From assembly GCA_033964015.1 (NCBI GenBank), contig CM066925.1, positions 13,697,270 through 13,761,269 on the forward strand: 64,000 nt of DNA, read 5' to 3'. Position numbers and translations under genes: made by a program. This document shows positions 1 to 10,945 of this stretch, piece by piece. The notes beneath the pieces are model-generated. The model saw only the letters and a program-made list of their open reading frames with translations. It did not search any database and was not told the origin of the DNA. This stretch comes from Scolanthus callimorphus (Eukaryota > Cnidaria > Anthozoa > Actiniaria > Edwardsiidae). Each line of letters starts with the position of its first letter. The first letter of the stretch is position 1.

Positions 1-1205
1 TAAAAAGCACATAAATACACACAAAATTGAACTAAAGAAGAAAACCATACTAACAGAAATCTGCTATTCATAAATATTGAAATAGATGAAGCAGACTGAA
101 CAGGTGAAGATAATGAGTTGTAAAATTTAGGTCCTTGATACTTTAAAGACAATTTCCGAAAGTTCGTACGGACTTTTGGAATATGGAATAGCTTAGAGCT
201 TCTTGTGTTATAATTATGGATTTGATTATTTAAAAGAAAAAAGTTGTCAAATGACCTAGGAAGCATACTGTTTTTAAAATGATACATCAATTTACCAATA
301 TGCAAAAAGTATATGCAAGCAAATTTCAAAATATCTAGATCTTTAAATATTGTATCGGTATGAGCATCAAAGGACTTTAGCTATTATGCGAACTGCGCGT
401 TTTTGTAAAATAAAAAGCCGATTGAGATTAGTAAGATATGTACATCCCCATACACTGATACAATATTGAAAGTAAGGATAAACCAGTGAATAATATAGAA
501 TTTTTAAAGTGGGCCTGGAGAGGCAAAAACTAGCTTTATACATAATACCTACAGCTTTTGATACTTTCCTTGCAACATTATTTATGTGCGGGGGATCCAG
601 GGCAAATGCTCATCGAGAATGACTCCAAGAAAAACGGTTGCCTGATTAATACTTTGGTTACAAATTGTGACATTAATATCGGACTTTCTTAGCTTTTTCT
701 GCCGGGGTCGAAAAACAATAAAATTGGACTTTTTTATATTTACAGATAATTTATTTGCTGAAAACCAGTCAGTTAGCTTGACTAACTCATTATTGACTGT
801 TGAACATAAAGATTCAAGATCTTTATGTGAAAAGAAGATACTGGTGTCATCAGCGAATAGCAAGACACTTAACGCACTCGAAACATGACAAATATCGTTA
901 ACATAAATAAGAAAAAGTAAAGGCCCAAGAACACTACCTTGAGGGACACCACACCTTTGTGAGAAGAGTAGTACCCATTATAATTAACAAACTGTTCCCT
1001 ATCAGACAAGAAACTTCGGAACCATTCCAATTGAATTCCACGAATTCCGTAATGTTGTAATGTTGATAATAATATATCATGGTTGACCGTATCAAATGCT
1101 TTTGAAAGATCAATAAATACCCCTACAGCAAATTCATTGTTGTCCATAGATCTAGATAATAAGTCATATAAGTGAATTAAAGCCAAGCAAGTTTTAGGGG
1201 TCAAA
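1..1205 (-). mobile_element. Non-LTR retrotransposon (LINE) reverse-transcriptase remnant
   Basis: Reading the minus strand from about 1205 down to 1 gives successive pieces of a LINE reverse transcriptase. The piece at 1210-869 carries the DLSKAFDTVNHDIL block. A frameshift near 940-960 disrupts the following GVPQGSVLGPL-like block. The piece at 863-582 begins with the catalytic FADDTS motif. Further down, frames read like the RT thumb and C-terminal region (a YFQYCISVWG-like motif near 470, an HNYNTRSSKLYS-like motif near 220). The element is broken by frameshifts and stops, so it is a dead copy. Its 3' end may lie beyond the left edge. It sits antisense in or beside an intron of the CUB gene, whose first visible exon starts at 1334. 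Confidence 0.85.
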
Positions 1206-1333
1206 ATCAACTAAGCGACGCCATTTTAGGTACCTTTTAGGGGTAAAATCGAAAGTTCCCGACGAGCCTATAAGTCCCGTTATAGGCATTTGGCAAAAAC
1301 GACGGCTTATTTTTGATATGCATTGCGTTTTAG

Positions 1334-4300
1334 GAGGTGAAGTTAGACGCTATTGTGGATACATACCGGATAATAAAGTAATAACCTCCCTTGACCAACA
1401 ACTGGTGATCAATTTCTACACTGCCGTTAATAAAACCAGATCAAACTATGGATTTGAGATCACTGTGAGGCCAATCAAAAGGGGTAAGTAAATGGAGAAG
1501 AGATCACAACGGGATGCAAGGGGATCCGGGGAAGAGGGGGAGAATAAGTGGTTTGATGTAGCCACCCCTTTTTTCAAACCCCCTTATAATCTTAATATTA
1601 GGCTGCATTCATTATGTATACTACAGGGGGGGGGGGGCAGAGGATTTTTTGGGGGGATCTCAAAATTTAGGAACTGGAAAAGGGGGGATGTCAAGTTTTT
1701 TTCATAACATGAAGGGGGGATGCATATTTTTGTTGAGGTATTATATATATTTAAGACAAGGTTGTGCAGTTTGATAGTAAATGAAGGAAGGCTCAATTGT
1801 TGAACACCGAGTTTGAACCTCCTTCCTGAAGAAATATCACTTGCACTACTATTCTCGTGTATTCACCCTCTTTCAACTGATATGTTGAAAAAAAACTGCG
1901 CGCTTCGCGCGCATAAAGAATTATATTAAACTTAAAAGATCGTAAAAGGCCTTCTTGTTTTACTACAATTCCTCGAGGTCCTCTTCAGTGGCTTTCGTCT
2001 GCCAGACAACTTTTGATTTAGTCTTGTAGCTTCATTGTCAAAATTGCGTCGCGCTTTGCGCGCACAACGGAAAACATACCAAACAATCAAATACAAAATA
2101 GATGATACTCAGCCTATGTGTAGTAAGGCTCCAATCGAGGAGCGCACCAGATCACTTGGTAGAAAGTCACTACCGACACAAAAAAGTAAAGCCACCTAGG
2201 ATTTTTATTTGCATTTTTACGCTTTGTATTTTCTTTTATCATTGAGCCTTGTTCTTTATTTTTTGTAAAATTGATATAAATATAAATTGAAAAAATTGAC
2301 TCCGGGGTGATGGGGGGGGGGGGGGGCATGTTTTTTCCTTTTGACCAAGAGGGGGGATTCGTAAAAAATATGTTGTGCCTTGGGGGGATCTGAAAATTTT
2401 GCATTGTCAAAAAAAATTCCTCTGCCCCCCCCCTCCCCTGTAGTATACATAATGAATGCAGCCTTAGTCACCCCTCTAGTCTCCCTCACCACTACCACGC
2501 CTGCGAGTGCGACTAGTGACTGCAAGTGCGACTGCGAGTGCGACTGCAAGTGCGACTGCAAGTGCGACTGCGAGTGCGACTGCAAGTGCGAGTGCGACTA
2601 CGAGTGCGACTGCGAGTGCGACTGCAAGTGCGAGTGCGACTACGAGTGCGACTGCGAGTGCGACTGCTAGTGCGACTGCAAGTGCGACTGCAAGTGCGAC
2701 TGCAAGTGCGACTGCAAGTGCGACTGCAAGTGCGACTGCAAGTGCGACTGCAAGTGCGACTGCAAGTGCGACTGCAAGTGCGACTGCAAGTGCGACTAGA
2801 GACTGCAAGTGCGAGTGCGACTGCAAGTGCGACTGCAAGTGCGACTGCGAGTGCGACTGCAAGTGCGACTAGTGACTGCAAGTGCGACTGCGAGTGCGAC
2901 TGCAAGTGCGACTGCAAGTGCGACTGCAAGTGCGACTGCAAGTGCGAGTGCGACTACGAATGCGACTGCGAGTGCGACTGCAAGTGTGACTAGTGACTGC
3001 AAGTGCGACTGCGAGTGCGACTGCAAGTGCGACTGCAAGTGCAAGTGCGAGTGCGACTACGAGTGCGACTACGACTGCGACTGCGAGTGCGACTGTGAGT
3101 GCGACTGCAAGTGCGACTGTGAGTGCGACTGCAAGTGCGACTAGTGACTGCAAGTGCGACTGCGAGTGCGACTGCAAGTGCGACTGCAAGTGCGACTGCA
3201 AGTGCGAGTGCGACTGCGAGTGCAACTGCGACTGCAAGTGCGACTAGTGACTGCAAGTGCGACTGCAAGTGCGACTGCAAGTGCGACTGCAAGTGCGAGT
3301 GCGACTACGAGTGCGACTGCGAGTGCGACTGTGAGTGCGACTGCAAGTGCGACTGTGACTGCAAGTGCGACTGTGATTGTAACTGGACGGGAACCTTGCA
3401 AATTGTCATTTTTAATTCGCGACTTGTATATCCATTCAGTATCATCCTGCGCTCCTGCAAATTTTGAATATCTCAATCTAAACATCCGCCTCACCAAGGG
3501 ACCTTCAGGTGTGTTCACAAGCCCTGGATATGGAGTCAGGAATTACCTATCTAGTAGCAACTGTCGTTGGCGACTTTTAGCACCGAAAGGTTAGTCTACA
3601 CTCGTACATACTTTTATAATAAATCAGAAATTAGAAATTCGCATCTCTGACTCTTGTGCGTTACAACTCTAAACGAACTCTCTTTATATTTCCTTTGTTA
3701 TTTCATAACATTTTTTTATTATTGTAAAAGGATACATCATCAAGATCAAGATAAAAGAGTTTGATCTCGAGCCGCATTCTCGTCTTAGCACGCATCCCGA
3801 TGAACTAGACATTTACGATGGCTCACACATCAACACGTCACTCCGTATTGGCGCCTACCATGGTCACGTGCTTCCGCCAGACACTTATTCGTCCGGTAAA
3901 GAAATGACGATTTCGTTCTTCTCTAACATCTGGTCAGATGAAAATCACAAAGGCTTTTTAGCACAGTATTATTTCATCAAAACAGGTATGTACTTTTGTC
4001 TGTCTTTCTGTTTCTTACTGTTTGTCTGTCAGTGTCTGTTTGTCTGTCAGTGTTTTTCCGTCAGTGTTTGTCTGTCAGTGTTTGTCTGTGCGAAATAAAT
4101 GAATTATATTGTTGTACTGCCACTCAGTCAGTCTGTCATCATCCAGCCTAGTGTGTGTCTGTTTGTCTGTAATTCATTCTGTCTGTTTGTGTCTCTCGTT
4201 CCTCTTCCATGCACCGTTAATCTCACCTCACTTGTTTCCTCACTAGAATCCACTGGTTCCTGCGCTCCAGGGAGAGCTACCAACACGCTAGGTGGACTCG

Positions 4301-7300
4301 CTGGGACCTTTACCACACCTAACTACCCTCAACCTTTCCCCAAGAAGTCTTTATGTTACTGGAAGATACAAGTACCGTCTGATTATCACCTCAAACTTTC
4401 TATATCGTATTTGGAGATCACCCAGCCCACATTCTGCAGTGAGGGCTATTTTAGTCTCGAGCAACCATTCACCCGGACTCTGAATTCGTCACTTGGACGT
4501 TTCTGTAATGCCGCATCTTATCCAAAGGTATGTGATAGGACTAGCCGCTAGATGTTCAAATTTGCGAAACGATTATTGTAGTAACGCGAGTATTGTGAGG
4601 GGGGAGGGGTAGAGTCCCTTGTACCCCCTTTCCTATGAAGTTCTTGTATATATCATGTACCTTTAAAGCTAGACACGTCTCCTAATATTTTTTTGATAAA
4701 AGTTGACATGTTATCTGTTTACCAGTTCCAGAATTTCGAACGCTCAATTTCAACTTTAACTTAAAGGGGCTTTCGCACGCTTAAAATTCACCCACCGTGG
4801 ACATAGAATAAATAAAATTGAAAACACATATTGTACCTTTTCCCGTAGTAATTGAAATAATACTCCAGATTAATAGAAAAACCTTTCAAGTCTTAGACAA
4901 ATGCAATTCTAGGTTGTTTTGACCTGTCATCGGGAGGATGGAATTGGATTGTGAGAGGAAAACTGTGAGTCCCTCGCGCATACAGTAATAATTCCACTAC
5001 TGGCTTTATATTTCATTTAACCGTTCAATACATGCATATTTTGTCTCGTTCGCAGGAAATATACATCAGGTCGAACGTTCTGTGGGCTTGTTTTCTTAGT
5101 GACTTGCCTTCGTACGAGAAAAGTAGCAAGGGAGTGCGAGCCTCTTATGAAGCTGTCAAAAAAAGAGATGAAGGTAGATGGATTTCGAATGGATTAATTG
5201 CAGATGTCCGTCGGTCGGTCGGTCGGTCGGTCGGTCGGTCGGTCGGTCGGTCGGTCGTGTTTGTCGGTCGGTCGGTCGGTCGGTCGTGTTTGTCTTATCT
5301 GTCTTCTAAATGGCATATCAAACAAATGCCCCAACAAAAAGACGTTTTTCAATACCTCATGGCCAAATCCATATTAGGAATCAGTTACGTTATCAGGAAA
5401 GATCCTTTTTTGAAAATAATTTCGGCGAATTTATTAGCATCAATGGTAAATTCTGAACTAACTCAGGGGCTCATAAGTAGGGGCGTTCCTCTGATATATG
5501 TTCTTGATAAGGCGTTTTGACAGACCTAGTTATTTTTAGATTGGTATTTACTCTTGTTTCTATGCCGCTGCGGTCACGTATATTTAGAATAACAATAGCA
5601 GAGAACAACAAGAAATCAGCGCTTGCACGTGCATATCTTGCAAATGGCATCCGTTTGTAAAGCAACAGATAAAACGAATTTGATTGGGTAGTAGAACAAA
5701 GGCTTTATCGTTTTAGCGGTAAAACCGTTCTAAAAATAACTAGGTCTGTCAAAATGCCTTATCAGTAGGGCAATACTAGAGAGGGACGCCCCTATTTATG
5801 AGCCCCTGGCTAACTCTGTCCATCGATTTTGGCTTGGTTACCAACCATAGTTAAACCACAGCAAGCCCGCGTGCGACTCAGTGATTCATTGGTACGGTAG
5901 CCCTCCACTCACCGCTATCTGCTTCGTACTCCGGCGTCTCAGTCTCACGTGTGTCGTCCAAAAATGGCAAAAACCCGCGGCGATCCGCGAAAGGTAAAAC
6001 CTCGAGGCGCGCAATACATCAATATGTGGGAAGGCTCAGGCGTTGTCGCAAAGGACCACGGGAATTTTCGCCCTTCCCATGACGCCTTTCGCACTAGTTC
6101 GCTCCCAGTCGCTCTCGCCTCGAAAATCGCTAGAACGCGCCTCTGGGTACGAGGCAGCCGCTAAATAGAGCAGATTTCGTATGACTGTGAAAAGTGCCGC
6201 GAAAGAGTTGTTCCGCGCCGCGACCGTGACCGTCCCGCGACTACGCGGTTTCGTTCGGTATCTCCAGCAGGCCAGGTTCCGTACTGCCACCCCTTTCTTA
6301 TACCAAGCCTGAAAAATCAGCTTTGTGCTCTGTTAAAAAAGAAACGTACTGACACCCCTTTCTTATACCAAGCCTGAAAAATCAGCTTTGTGCTCTGTTA
6401 AAAAAGAAACGGTTTTGCTCTCGCGTTGCGGGTGAAAAACCGGTGAAATACAGACCCTTTTTTATACCAAAATTACAATTTTCCCTACTGTTTTTATACC
6501 CAGTCCAGCCTGAAAACCTACCCCTTTCTTATACCCAGCCTGAAAACCCTACCCCTTTCTTATACCTCCAGTTGAAAACCCTACCCCTTTCGGGCCGAGC
6601 ATCCCCGTATAGTCCAATATAGGGAGTACCCCCCCCCCCCCCCCCCGGCGAAATCTGCTCTAATCACCACACTCCTATCATCACTGTTGCAGTTCAACCC
6701 ACCTGTTCCCCACTAAATAACGCTACAGAAAACAACTTCCAGCTGACAAGCTCGTCTGGTATCATAACAAGCCCGAACTACCCTGCAAACTATCCACTTG
6801 ACATGACTTGTACCTGGACCATAAGTGCACCCCCCGGAAGACGCGTGAAACTCACGATGAAGTCTTTAGATATCGGACCATGGTTGGTATGCAGGGGGAG
6901 TTACTTGCAGGTGTGTAGTCACTGCTACAGAGTGCTATTATATTTTGGTATAATTACTCAAGTGATTATATAAGAATATCCGCGCACTGATTGGTCGAGA
7001 GGTTGGTTTGCTTTTGCTATAATCACCTACAGGTGATTATAACATTGAAAGGAGTGCGTGCGCGATTTTTGTTATGATCATGAAAAAATCTATCCAACAA
7101 AAACAAACAGACAAAACCTCCTTGAAATCAGTGTATTTTCCCGTTCTTGAAATGAATTGAATTCTTCTGCAGGTCCGTGATGGAGGCTCAGAAAATAGCA
7201 CCGAAAAAGGAAAGTTCTGCTCAGCAAGTTCGTCTGATGTCTACTCGAGTGGGAGGGACATGTGGCTGCGTTTCCATAGTGACAACACTACTAATAGCAA

Positions 7301-9995
7301 AGGATTCAGTCTCAACTATAATTTCGCACAGTGTAAGTTATGATATTATTTTAGCTTCGCCGATCATGATTTTTTATGTTCCTGATTTCTGTGCAACTAC
7401 GAACAGAGGACATATAACGTGACTTTCTCGTACCCATACCTCCCGGCCTCGTCACCTCACGGGGTAGGCTCTGGTGGCAGCCATTTGAGAGCCTCCGCTG
7501 ATTGGTTGATTTTGAACGTTGGAGCATGCGCAGAGTGCCTTGCGAAGTTCTTTCTCTCATCGGCTCTGTATCCAATCTCGCGCATGCGTCCATGGCTGTC
7601 CGAGACGGGCAGCTCTGGGTAAGGTGGAGGTGGAGTCTGGTGGAGGCTCAAAGTAATAGACCAGTTTCAATATATCAATATCGAAATTGGTCTATTGTTT
7701 TCGTTATTTAAAAGAGCGGTTTTTGTACTGTATTTACTCGAATAAGCGGTAGTACAAGCGTCTGTTTGCAGGGCACTCTGTGAGCAACTCTTTCCCCATG
7801 GAGGTCTTTTAAAGAAATTCCCTATATGTATAGTGACATAAACACTGAATTCTTTTTCTAGTGTGCGATTCTTCAAACTCTTTCACTGCAAACAACGACA
7901 TCCGGTTCACGGCCGCATCAGGAAACTTTACAAGCCCAAACTACCCAGGGTTATATCCAATCAACATCCAATGCACATGGAAAATTACTGTCCCAGATGG
8001 AAAGCGCGTTCGCCTTCGGTTTACCCATTTTGCGATAGAGACCTCGTACGATTGTTTGACCGGTGACTATGTGATGGTACGCGATGGACTGGACGTGACT
8101 AGTGAGAGAATATCCACCAACTGTGGCTATTCCAATCCTGGGAATATCTATTCATCTGAGAATAACATGTGGGTGCGCCTGAAGTCGGATTATGCGCTTG
8201 CTGGTACTGGATTTAGAGCTGAGTTTGAAGCTGTCGACAAAGGTAAGCCGGAGCCCATAAATAGGGTCCCCAATTGGATTATCAAAAATCGACTGTGTTT
8301 GATCAAAATGTTTGGAATTCATGACTCGGGACCCGAAATCTATGACTCGGGACTCGAAAACCACGACTCGAACCCAAATCCATGACTCGTATCCGAAATT
8401 CATGACCCGGGACCCAAAATCCATGACTCGGACCCGAAATTCATGACCCGGGACCCGAAATCCATGACCCGAGACCCTCGGAATCCAAGATCGGGGCCGA
8501 AATTCATGGCCCGGGACCCGAAATCCATGACCAGGGACCCGACATCCACGACTCGGGACTCGGAATGCATGATCGGGATCCGAAATTCATGACCCGGAAC
8601 CCAAAATCCATGACCAGAGACCTGAAATTCAGGACCCGGGATCCGCAATATGAATATATGAATATACACTATATAATATCTAGTAACGAGGCAGTATAAT
8701 GTACTTACCTAATTATCTTCTCTAGTTAATGTCGCCGCAGTTATCGGTGGAGCGGTTGTAGGCGCAATCGCTTTCCTCGTCATTGTCGTCGTTGCCGTCT
8801 ACTGCTACATGAAGAGAAGACCACGCCATCGTCCTGCCGCTCAGATCCCCGCCCCCCAGCCACACCCTATTCAACCCCCTGCCTACCCCAGGCAAGCAGT
8901 TGTGAATGAGCCCCCTGCGGTAATCCTACATGGGGGCTACCCCCAATATCCCGCTGGCCAGCATATCGTCCATCAGCAGGTATTTACTCTAGTAACTGCT
9001 TTAAGTAATGGTCCGTATAAGAACTAGGCAAGCCAACGGCCAAGCACGCTGGAATGCAATTAATTTCTATTGAAAATATAGGCAATTTCATTGGCTTAGA
9101 CATAAAAATCAGTAAAATCACTATGCTAGAAAAAGTTGTCTGAGGATTTTTAGGGAGATTTAAGCACATATGGTACTCACAAACAGGACATGCAATTTTC
9201 AAAGACTTTGTACGTGGGGAACCTAGCGTAAAATGCTGATTCTCACTCCTTTGTTCTTCTTTAATTTGATTGGTCTAGAAACTTTTTTGTTGCCATATTT
9301 TCTCAAAGCAAGTCGAAATCTATCAAATTTTCACTTTTTCACTTTTGTGGTATACGGTATCACTTTGTTGAACGCGATTTATCTTTGTGTGGTTCCATCT
9401 ATTGCTCGGAACCTCGAACACATAAATAGTGACGAGTTGCGCGAAAGCATGTGACGTAGACTGTAACCATAGCAACACAAAGGTCCTCTGATAAGTTCTC
9501 TCCCTTTAGGTAAAACGTACAAACAATTATGAACAGCTCGACTTTATGAAAAACGCTTGCGCGCTGAATCTCGGGGAAGCGTACGCGACCAAAGCTGTCT
9601 CGAGTCACCTTAACTAAACATGATCGTGTACATTGTATTAGCAGCAGCCGTCACCCATATTACAGCAGAGGTCAGGACCTTGCATGGCGGCAGCCTTCCC
9701 TACCCAGCCAGCCCCCTACCCTGGAGCTCCACCTCCTGCCTACCAGCCCCAGCCACCTCAATGGGGAGGCGCAGTGGCAACACAGCAGCAACCAGCACCC
9801 TACTCTGGGGCACCTTCTCCTGACTACCAACCTCAACCGCCTCAAGTCGGAGGGGCACAGGAAGGTGTGGTGCCCCCTACTGCCAGTGCAGCCCAGCAGC
9901 AGACCCCCCTCATGCCTCCAGCCGCGACTCAGGCTCCTAATACTCCGACCTCAAGTCGCGCCCCTTTACTTACGAACGAGGAAGTTGCTCAGTGA
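1334..9995 (+). CDS. CUB-repeat type I transmembrane protein, 5' end outside the window
   Basis: Ten exons join with matching phases into 764 residues ending in TGA at 9993: 1334-1483, 3440-3589, 3731-3985, 4247-4527, 5056-5173, 6693-6910, 7173-7332, 7862-8242, 8726-8979 and 9666-9995. Exon 1334-1483 is the C-terminal half of a CUB domain (PDNKVITS, YGFEITV). Four full CUB domains follow; each has the FTSPGY or ITSPNYP type opening, and the first shows a calcium-binding style DELDIYDG. CUB4 is a single exon, while the others are split by an internal intron. Domain-border introns are phase 1, as expected for shuffled extracellular modules. Exon 8726-8979 gives a hydrophobic helix (VVGAIAFLVIVVVAVYCY) followed by KRRPRHR, so the tail is cytoplasmic. 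The last exon is rich in Pro, Tyr and Gln with PPAY-type motifs that could bind WW or SH3 domains. The signal peptide and start must lie upstream. CUB domains bind proteins or glycans extracellularly; the ligand is unknown. The acceptor of the last exon could also be three bases downstream. Confidence 0.9.
1601..2463. mobile_element. TIR transposon flanked by TTA, PIF/Harbinger-like, non-autonomous
   Basis: About 70 bp at each end are inverted copies: GGCTGCATTCATTATGTATA at 1601 is matched by its complement ending at 2463. Both ends run on into a G-run and then GCAGAGGA. The element is flanked by TTA at 1598-1600 and 2464-2466, the target duplication typical of PIF/Harbinger elements. The interior shows no transposase. 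It lies in a CUB-gene intron. Confidence 0.7.
2499..3375. repeat. Satellite array of TGCAAGTGCGAC / TGCGAGTGCGAC units
   Basis: About 880 bp of a 6/12-bp unit alternating TGCAAG, TGCGAG and TGCGAC, broken at intervals by the variants ACTAGTGACTGC and TACGAG. Long open frames on both strands are a by-product of the 6-bp period (Cys-Lys-Cys-Asp, Ala-Thr-Ser, Arg-Val-Arg-Leu and similar) and do not represent a gene. The array lies in the intron just upstream of the exon at 3440. Confidence 0.95.
4003..4195. repeat. Degenerate TGTC/TGTT simple repeat in CUB-gene intron
   Basis: Runs of TGTCTGTC and TTTGTCTGTCAG variants fill the intron between the exons ending at 3985 and starting at 4247. They may include a pyrimidine-rich tract used for the next splice acceptor. 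Confidence 0.8.
4761..4985. repeat. Dispersed repeat; partner of opposite body orientation at 63267-63500
   Basis: The segment around AATACTCCAGATTAATAG and the following AAACCTTTCAAG...TTGTTTTGACCTG matches the reverse complement of the block near 63290-63430. Both copies are preceded on the plus strand by AAAGGGGCTNTCGCACGC. This suggests a small transposon family with similar ends. Confidence 0.65.
5208..5290. repeat. GGTC tetranucleotide microsatellite
   Basis: Two runs of GGTC units are separated by GTGTTTGTC. They begin 35 bp after the splice donor of the CUB-gene exon ending at 5173. Confidence 0.95.
5457..5816. mobile_element. Foldback MITE, about 360 bp
   Basis: The left arm (about 5459-5545, containing GGGGCTCATAAGTAGGGGCG and TTTTGACAGACCTAGTTATT) is matched by a reverse-complement right arm at about 5732-5815. 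Arms are roughly 85 bp with modest divergence. No coding capacity was seen. It lies in a CUB-gene intron. Confidence 0.75.
5985..6166. repeat. Dispersed repeat copy; partner at 10790-10945
   Basis: Shares TCGCTCCCAGTCGCTCTCGC, CTCGAAAATC and AGAACGCGCCT...GGGTACGAGGCAG with the block ending at 10945 in the same orientation. Probably a degraded MITE. Confidence 0.65.
6168..6662. mobile_element. Short-TIR element (TAGAGCAGATTTCG ends) with internal direct repeats
   Basis: The left end TAGAGCAGATTTCG at about 6166 is matched by CGAAATCTGCTCTA ending at 6662. Inside, a roughly 60-bp unit (CCCCTTTCTTATACCAAGCC) is directly repeated at 6290-6411, with shorter CCCCTTTCTTATACC repeats to 6600 and a C-run at 6630-6646. 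A small relative with the same end is at 34137-34277. It lies in the CUB-gene intron just before the exon at 6693. Confidence 0.55.
6943..7110. mobile_element. MITE of the GGTATAATTACTCAAG family, copy 1
   Basis: Starts GGTATAATTACTCAAGTGAT, continues TGATTGGTCGAGAGG and the hairpin ATAATCACCTACAGGTGATTAT. Related copies are at 33601-33823 and 51542-51734. The right end is not recognisable here. It is inserted in the intron that splits CUB domain 3. Confidence 0.65.
7429..7622. mobile_element. MITE of the TACCCAGAGCTCC family, copy 1
   Basis: The left end CTCGTACCCATACCTCCCGG and right end GACGGGCAGCTCTGGGTA are inverted relatives. The interior contains GCTGATTGGTTGATTTTGAA and GCATGCGC. Other copies are at 16748-16950, 31037-31728 and 49373-49643, with a fragment at 41745-41790. 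It lies in the CUB-gene intron before the exon at 7862. Confidence 0.7.
8317..8648. repeat. Minisatellite, about 20-bp unit CATGACTCGGGACCCGAAAT
   Basis: About fifteen degenerate tandem units of CATGACYCGGGACCCGAAAT occupy most of the intron between the last CUB exon and the transmembrane exon. Confidence 0.9.
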
Positions 9996-10170
9996 TCTAA
10001 CAACATAGAACAAATTTCAGATGACTGTCGAAACCAAGAGAATCGAAACTAATGCACGTTCCTTCTCGAGTTGAGGTTTTGAGTGAAGAAACCCAAAGAC
10101 CCTGTGCCTCAATATGGTGTTTTTTTATATTATTATTAATTGTATACACTGATGTTTTTAACCGTGTTTA

Positions 10171-10176
10171 AATAAA
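10171..10176 (+). terminator. AATAAA polyadenylation signal of the CUB gene
   Basis: AATAAA follows 175 bp after the TGA stop of the CUB-repeat gene, within an AT-rich stretch. This fits its 3' end; no transcript evidence is available. Confidence 0.6.
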
Positions 10177-10404
10177 GATGATGATGATATTGATGAACTC
10201 AAGTCGTACGTTCTTCGTCTACTGATTGGTTTCTTGTTGAATTTGTCCTGATTAGCTAAGTGTATTACTTTGCGATCACATGGCACTTCAGAAGGGAGGG
10301 AGAGGCCTGGGGTGAGGGATGTGGACATTTAAATTGAAATTATGTTCATTTACGCTCTCGTGCTCTTGATCTAGATACTGAATTAGATAATGCATCGAAT
10401 TATG

Positions 10405-10550
10405 AATTGGTTTAGTTTTCAAACGTGCAAGTCATATTTCTCGCTCTTTGATTGGCTGAAAAATAACGGTCAAAACTGCAGTCAATCAGCGAGCAAGAAA
10501 CGTGGCAAATTCTTCATAAAACGTGCTGCACGTTTGAAACAAAAGGGAAC
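10405..10550. mobile_element. Small foldback repeat
   Basis: TTTTCAAACGTGCA near 10418 pairs with TGCACGTTTGAAAC near 10527. CTCGCTCTTTGATTGGCTGA pairs with TCAATCAGCGAGC. No coding capacity. Confidence 0.55.
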
Positions 10551-10639
10551 GCGAAAAACTCGTCACACTTTATGGATGGACGCAAGTGGAAGGATCACGC
10601 CTGACCCGTCTTGACTGTAACTGTGATTTAGTTTTCTCG

Positions 10640-10735
10640 CGCAGGTTCACGTATCTGCACCGGGCTGCCTGTGTTTTTTAAATTTCGTACCAGGCCCTTT
10701 GGCAGAGAAAAAGAAAACAAAATTGCGACAGAGCT
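10640..10735. repeat. Dispersed repeat related to 40150-40227 and 53345-53425
   Basis: Shares the core GAGACGGG / CAGGCCCTTTGGC...GAAAAACAAAAT-type sequence with the other two sites, the 40-kb site being in inverted orientation. Divergent copies of an unclassified repeat. Confidence 0.45.
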
Positions 10736-10789
10736 GCCTCGTCCCTAGGCGTCTCTATTTGGTGGAAACAGAGAGAGAAGCCTCTTGCG

Positions 10790-10945
10790 AGTGTTCTGGT
10801 AACGAGCGCGCAATGCATCTTGGGAACGTTTCGTTATCGCAATGCATCATGGGAAGGCTCTTCCCATGATGCCTTTTGCGCTAGGTCGCTCCCAGTCGCT
10901 CTCGCCTCGAAAATCACTAGAACGCGCCTGGGTACGAGGCAGGCG
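10790..10945. repeat. Dispersed repeat, partner of 5985-6166
   Basis: Carries CATCATGGGAAGGCTCTTCC (a short palindrome) and then the same TCGCTCCCAGTCGCTCTCGC...GGGTACGAGGCAG stretch as the 6-kb copy. Confidence 0.6.

Noticed and set aside
2499..3375. Long open frames on both strands encoding Cys-Lys-Cys-Asp, Ala-Thr or Arg-Val repeats
   Set aside because: They arise from a 6-bp-period satellite in which most frames stay open. The satellite lies in an intron between CUB exons.
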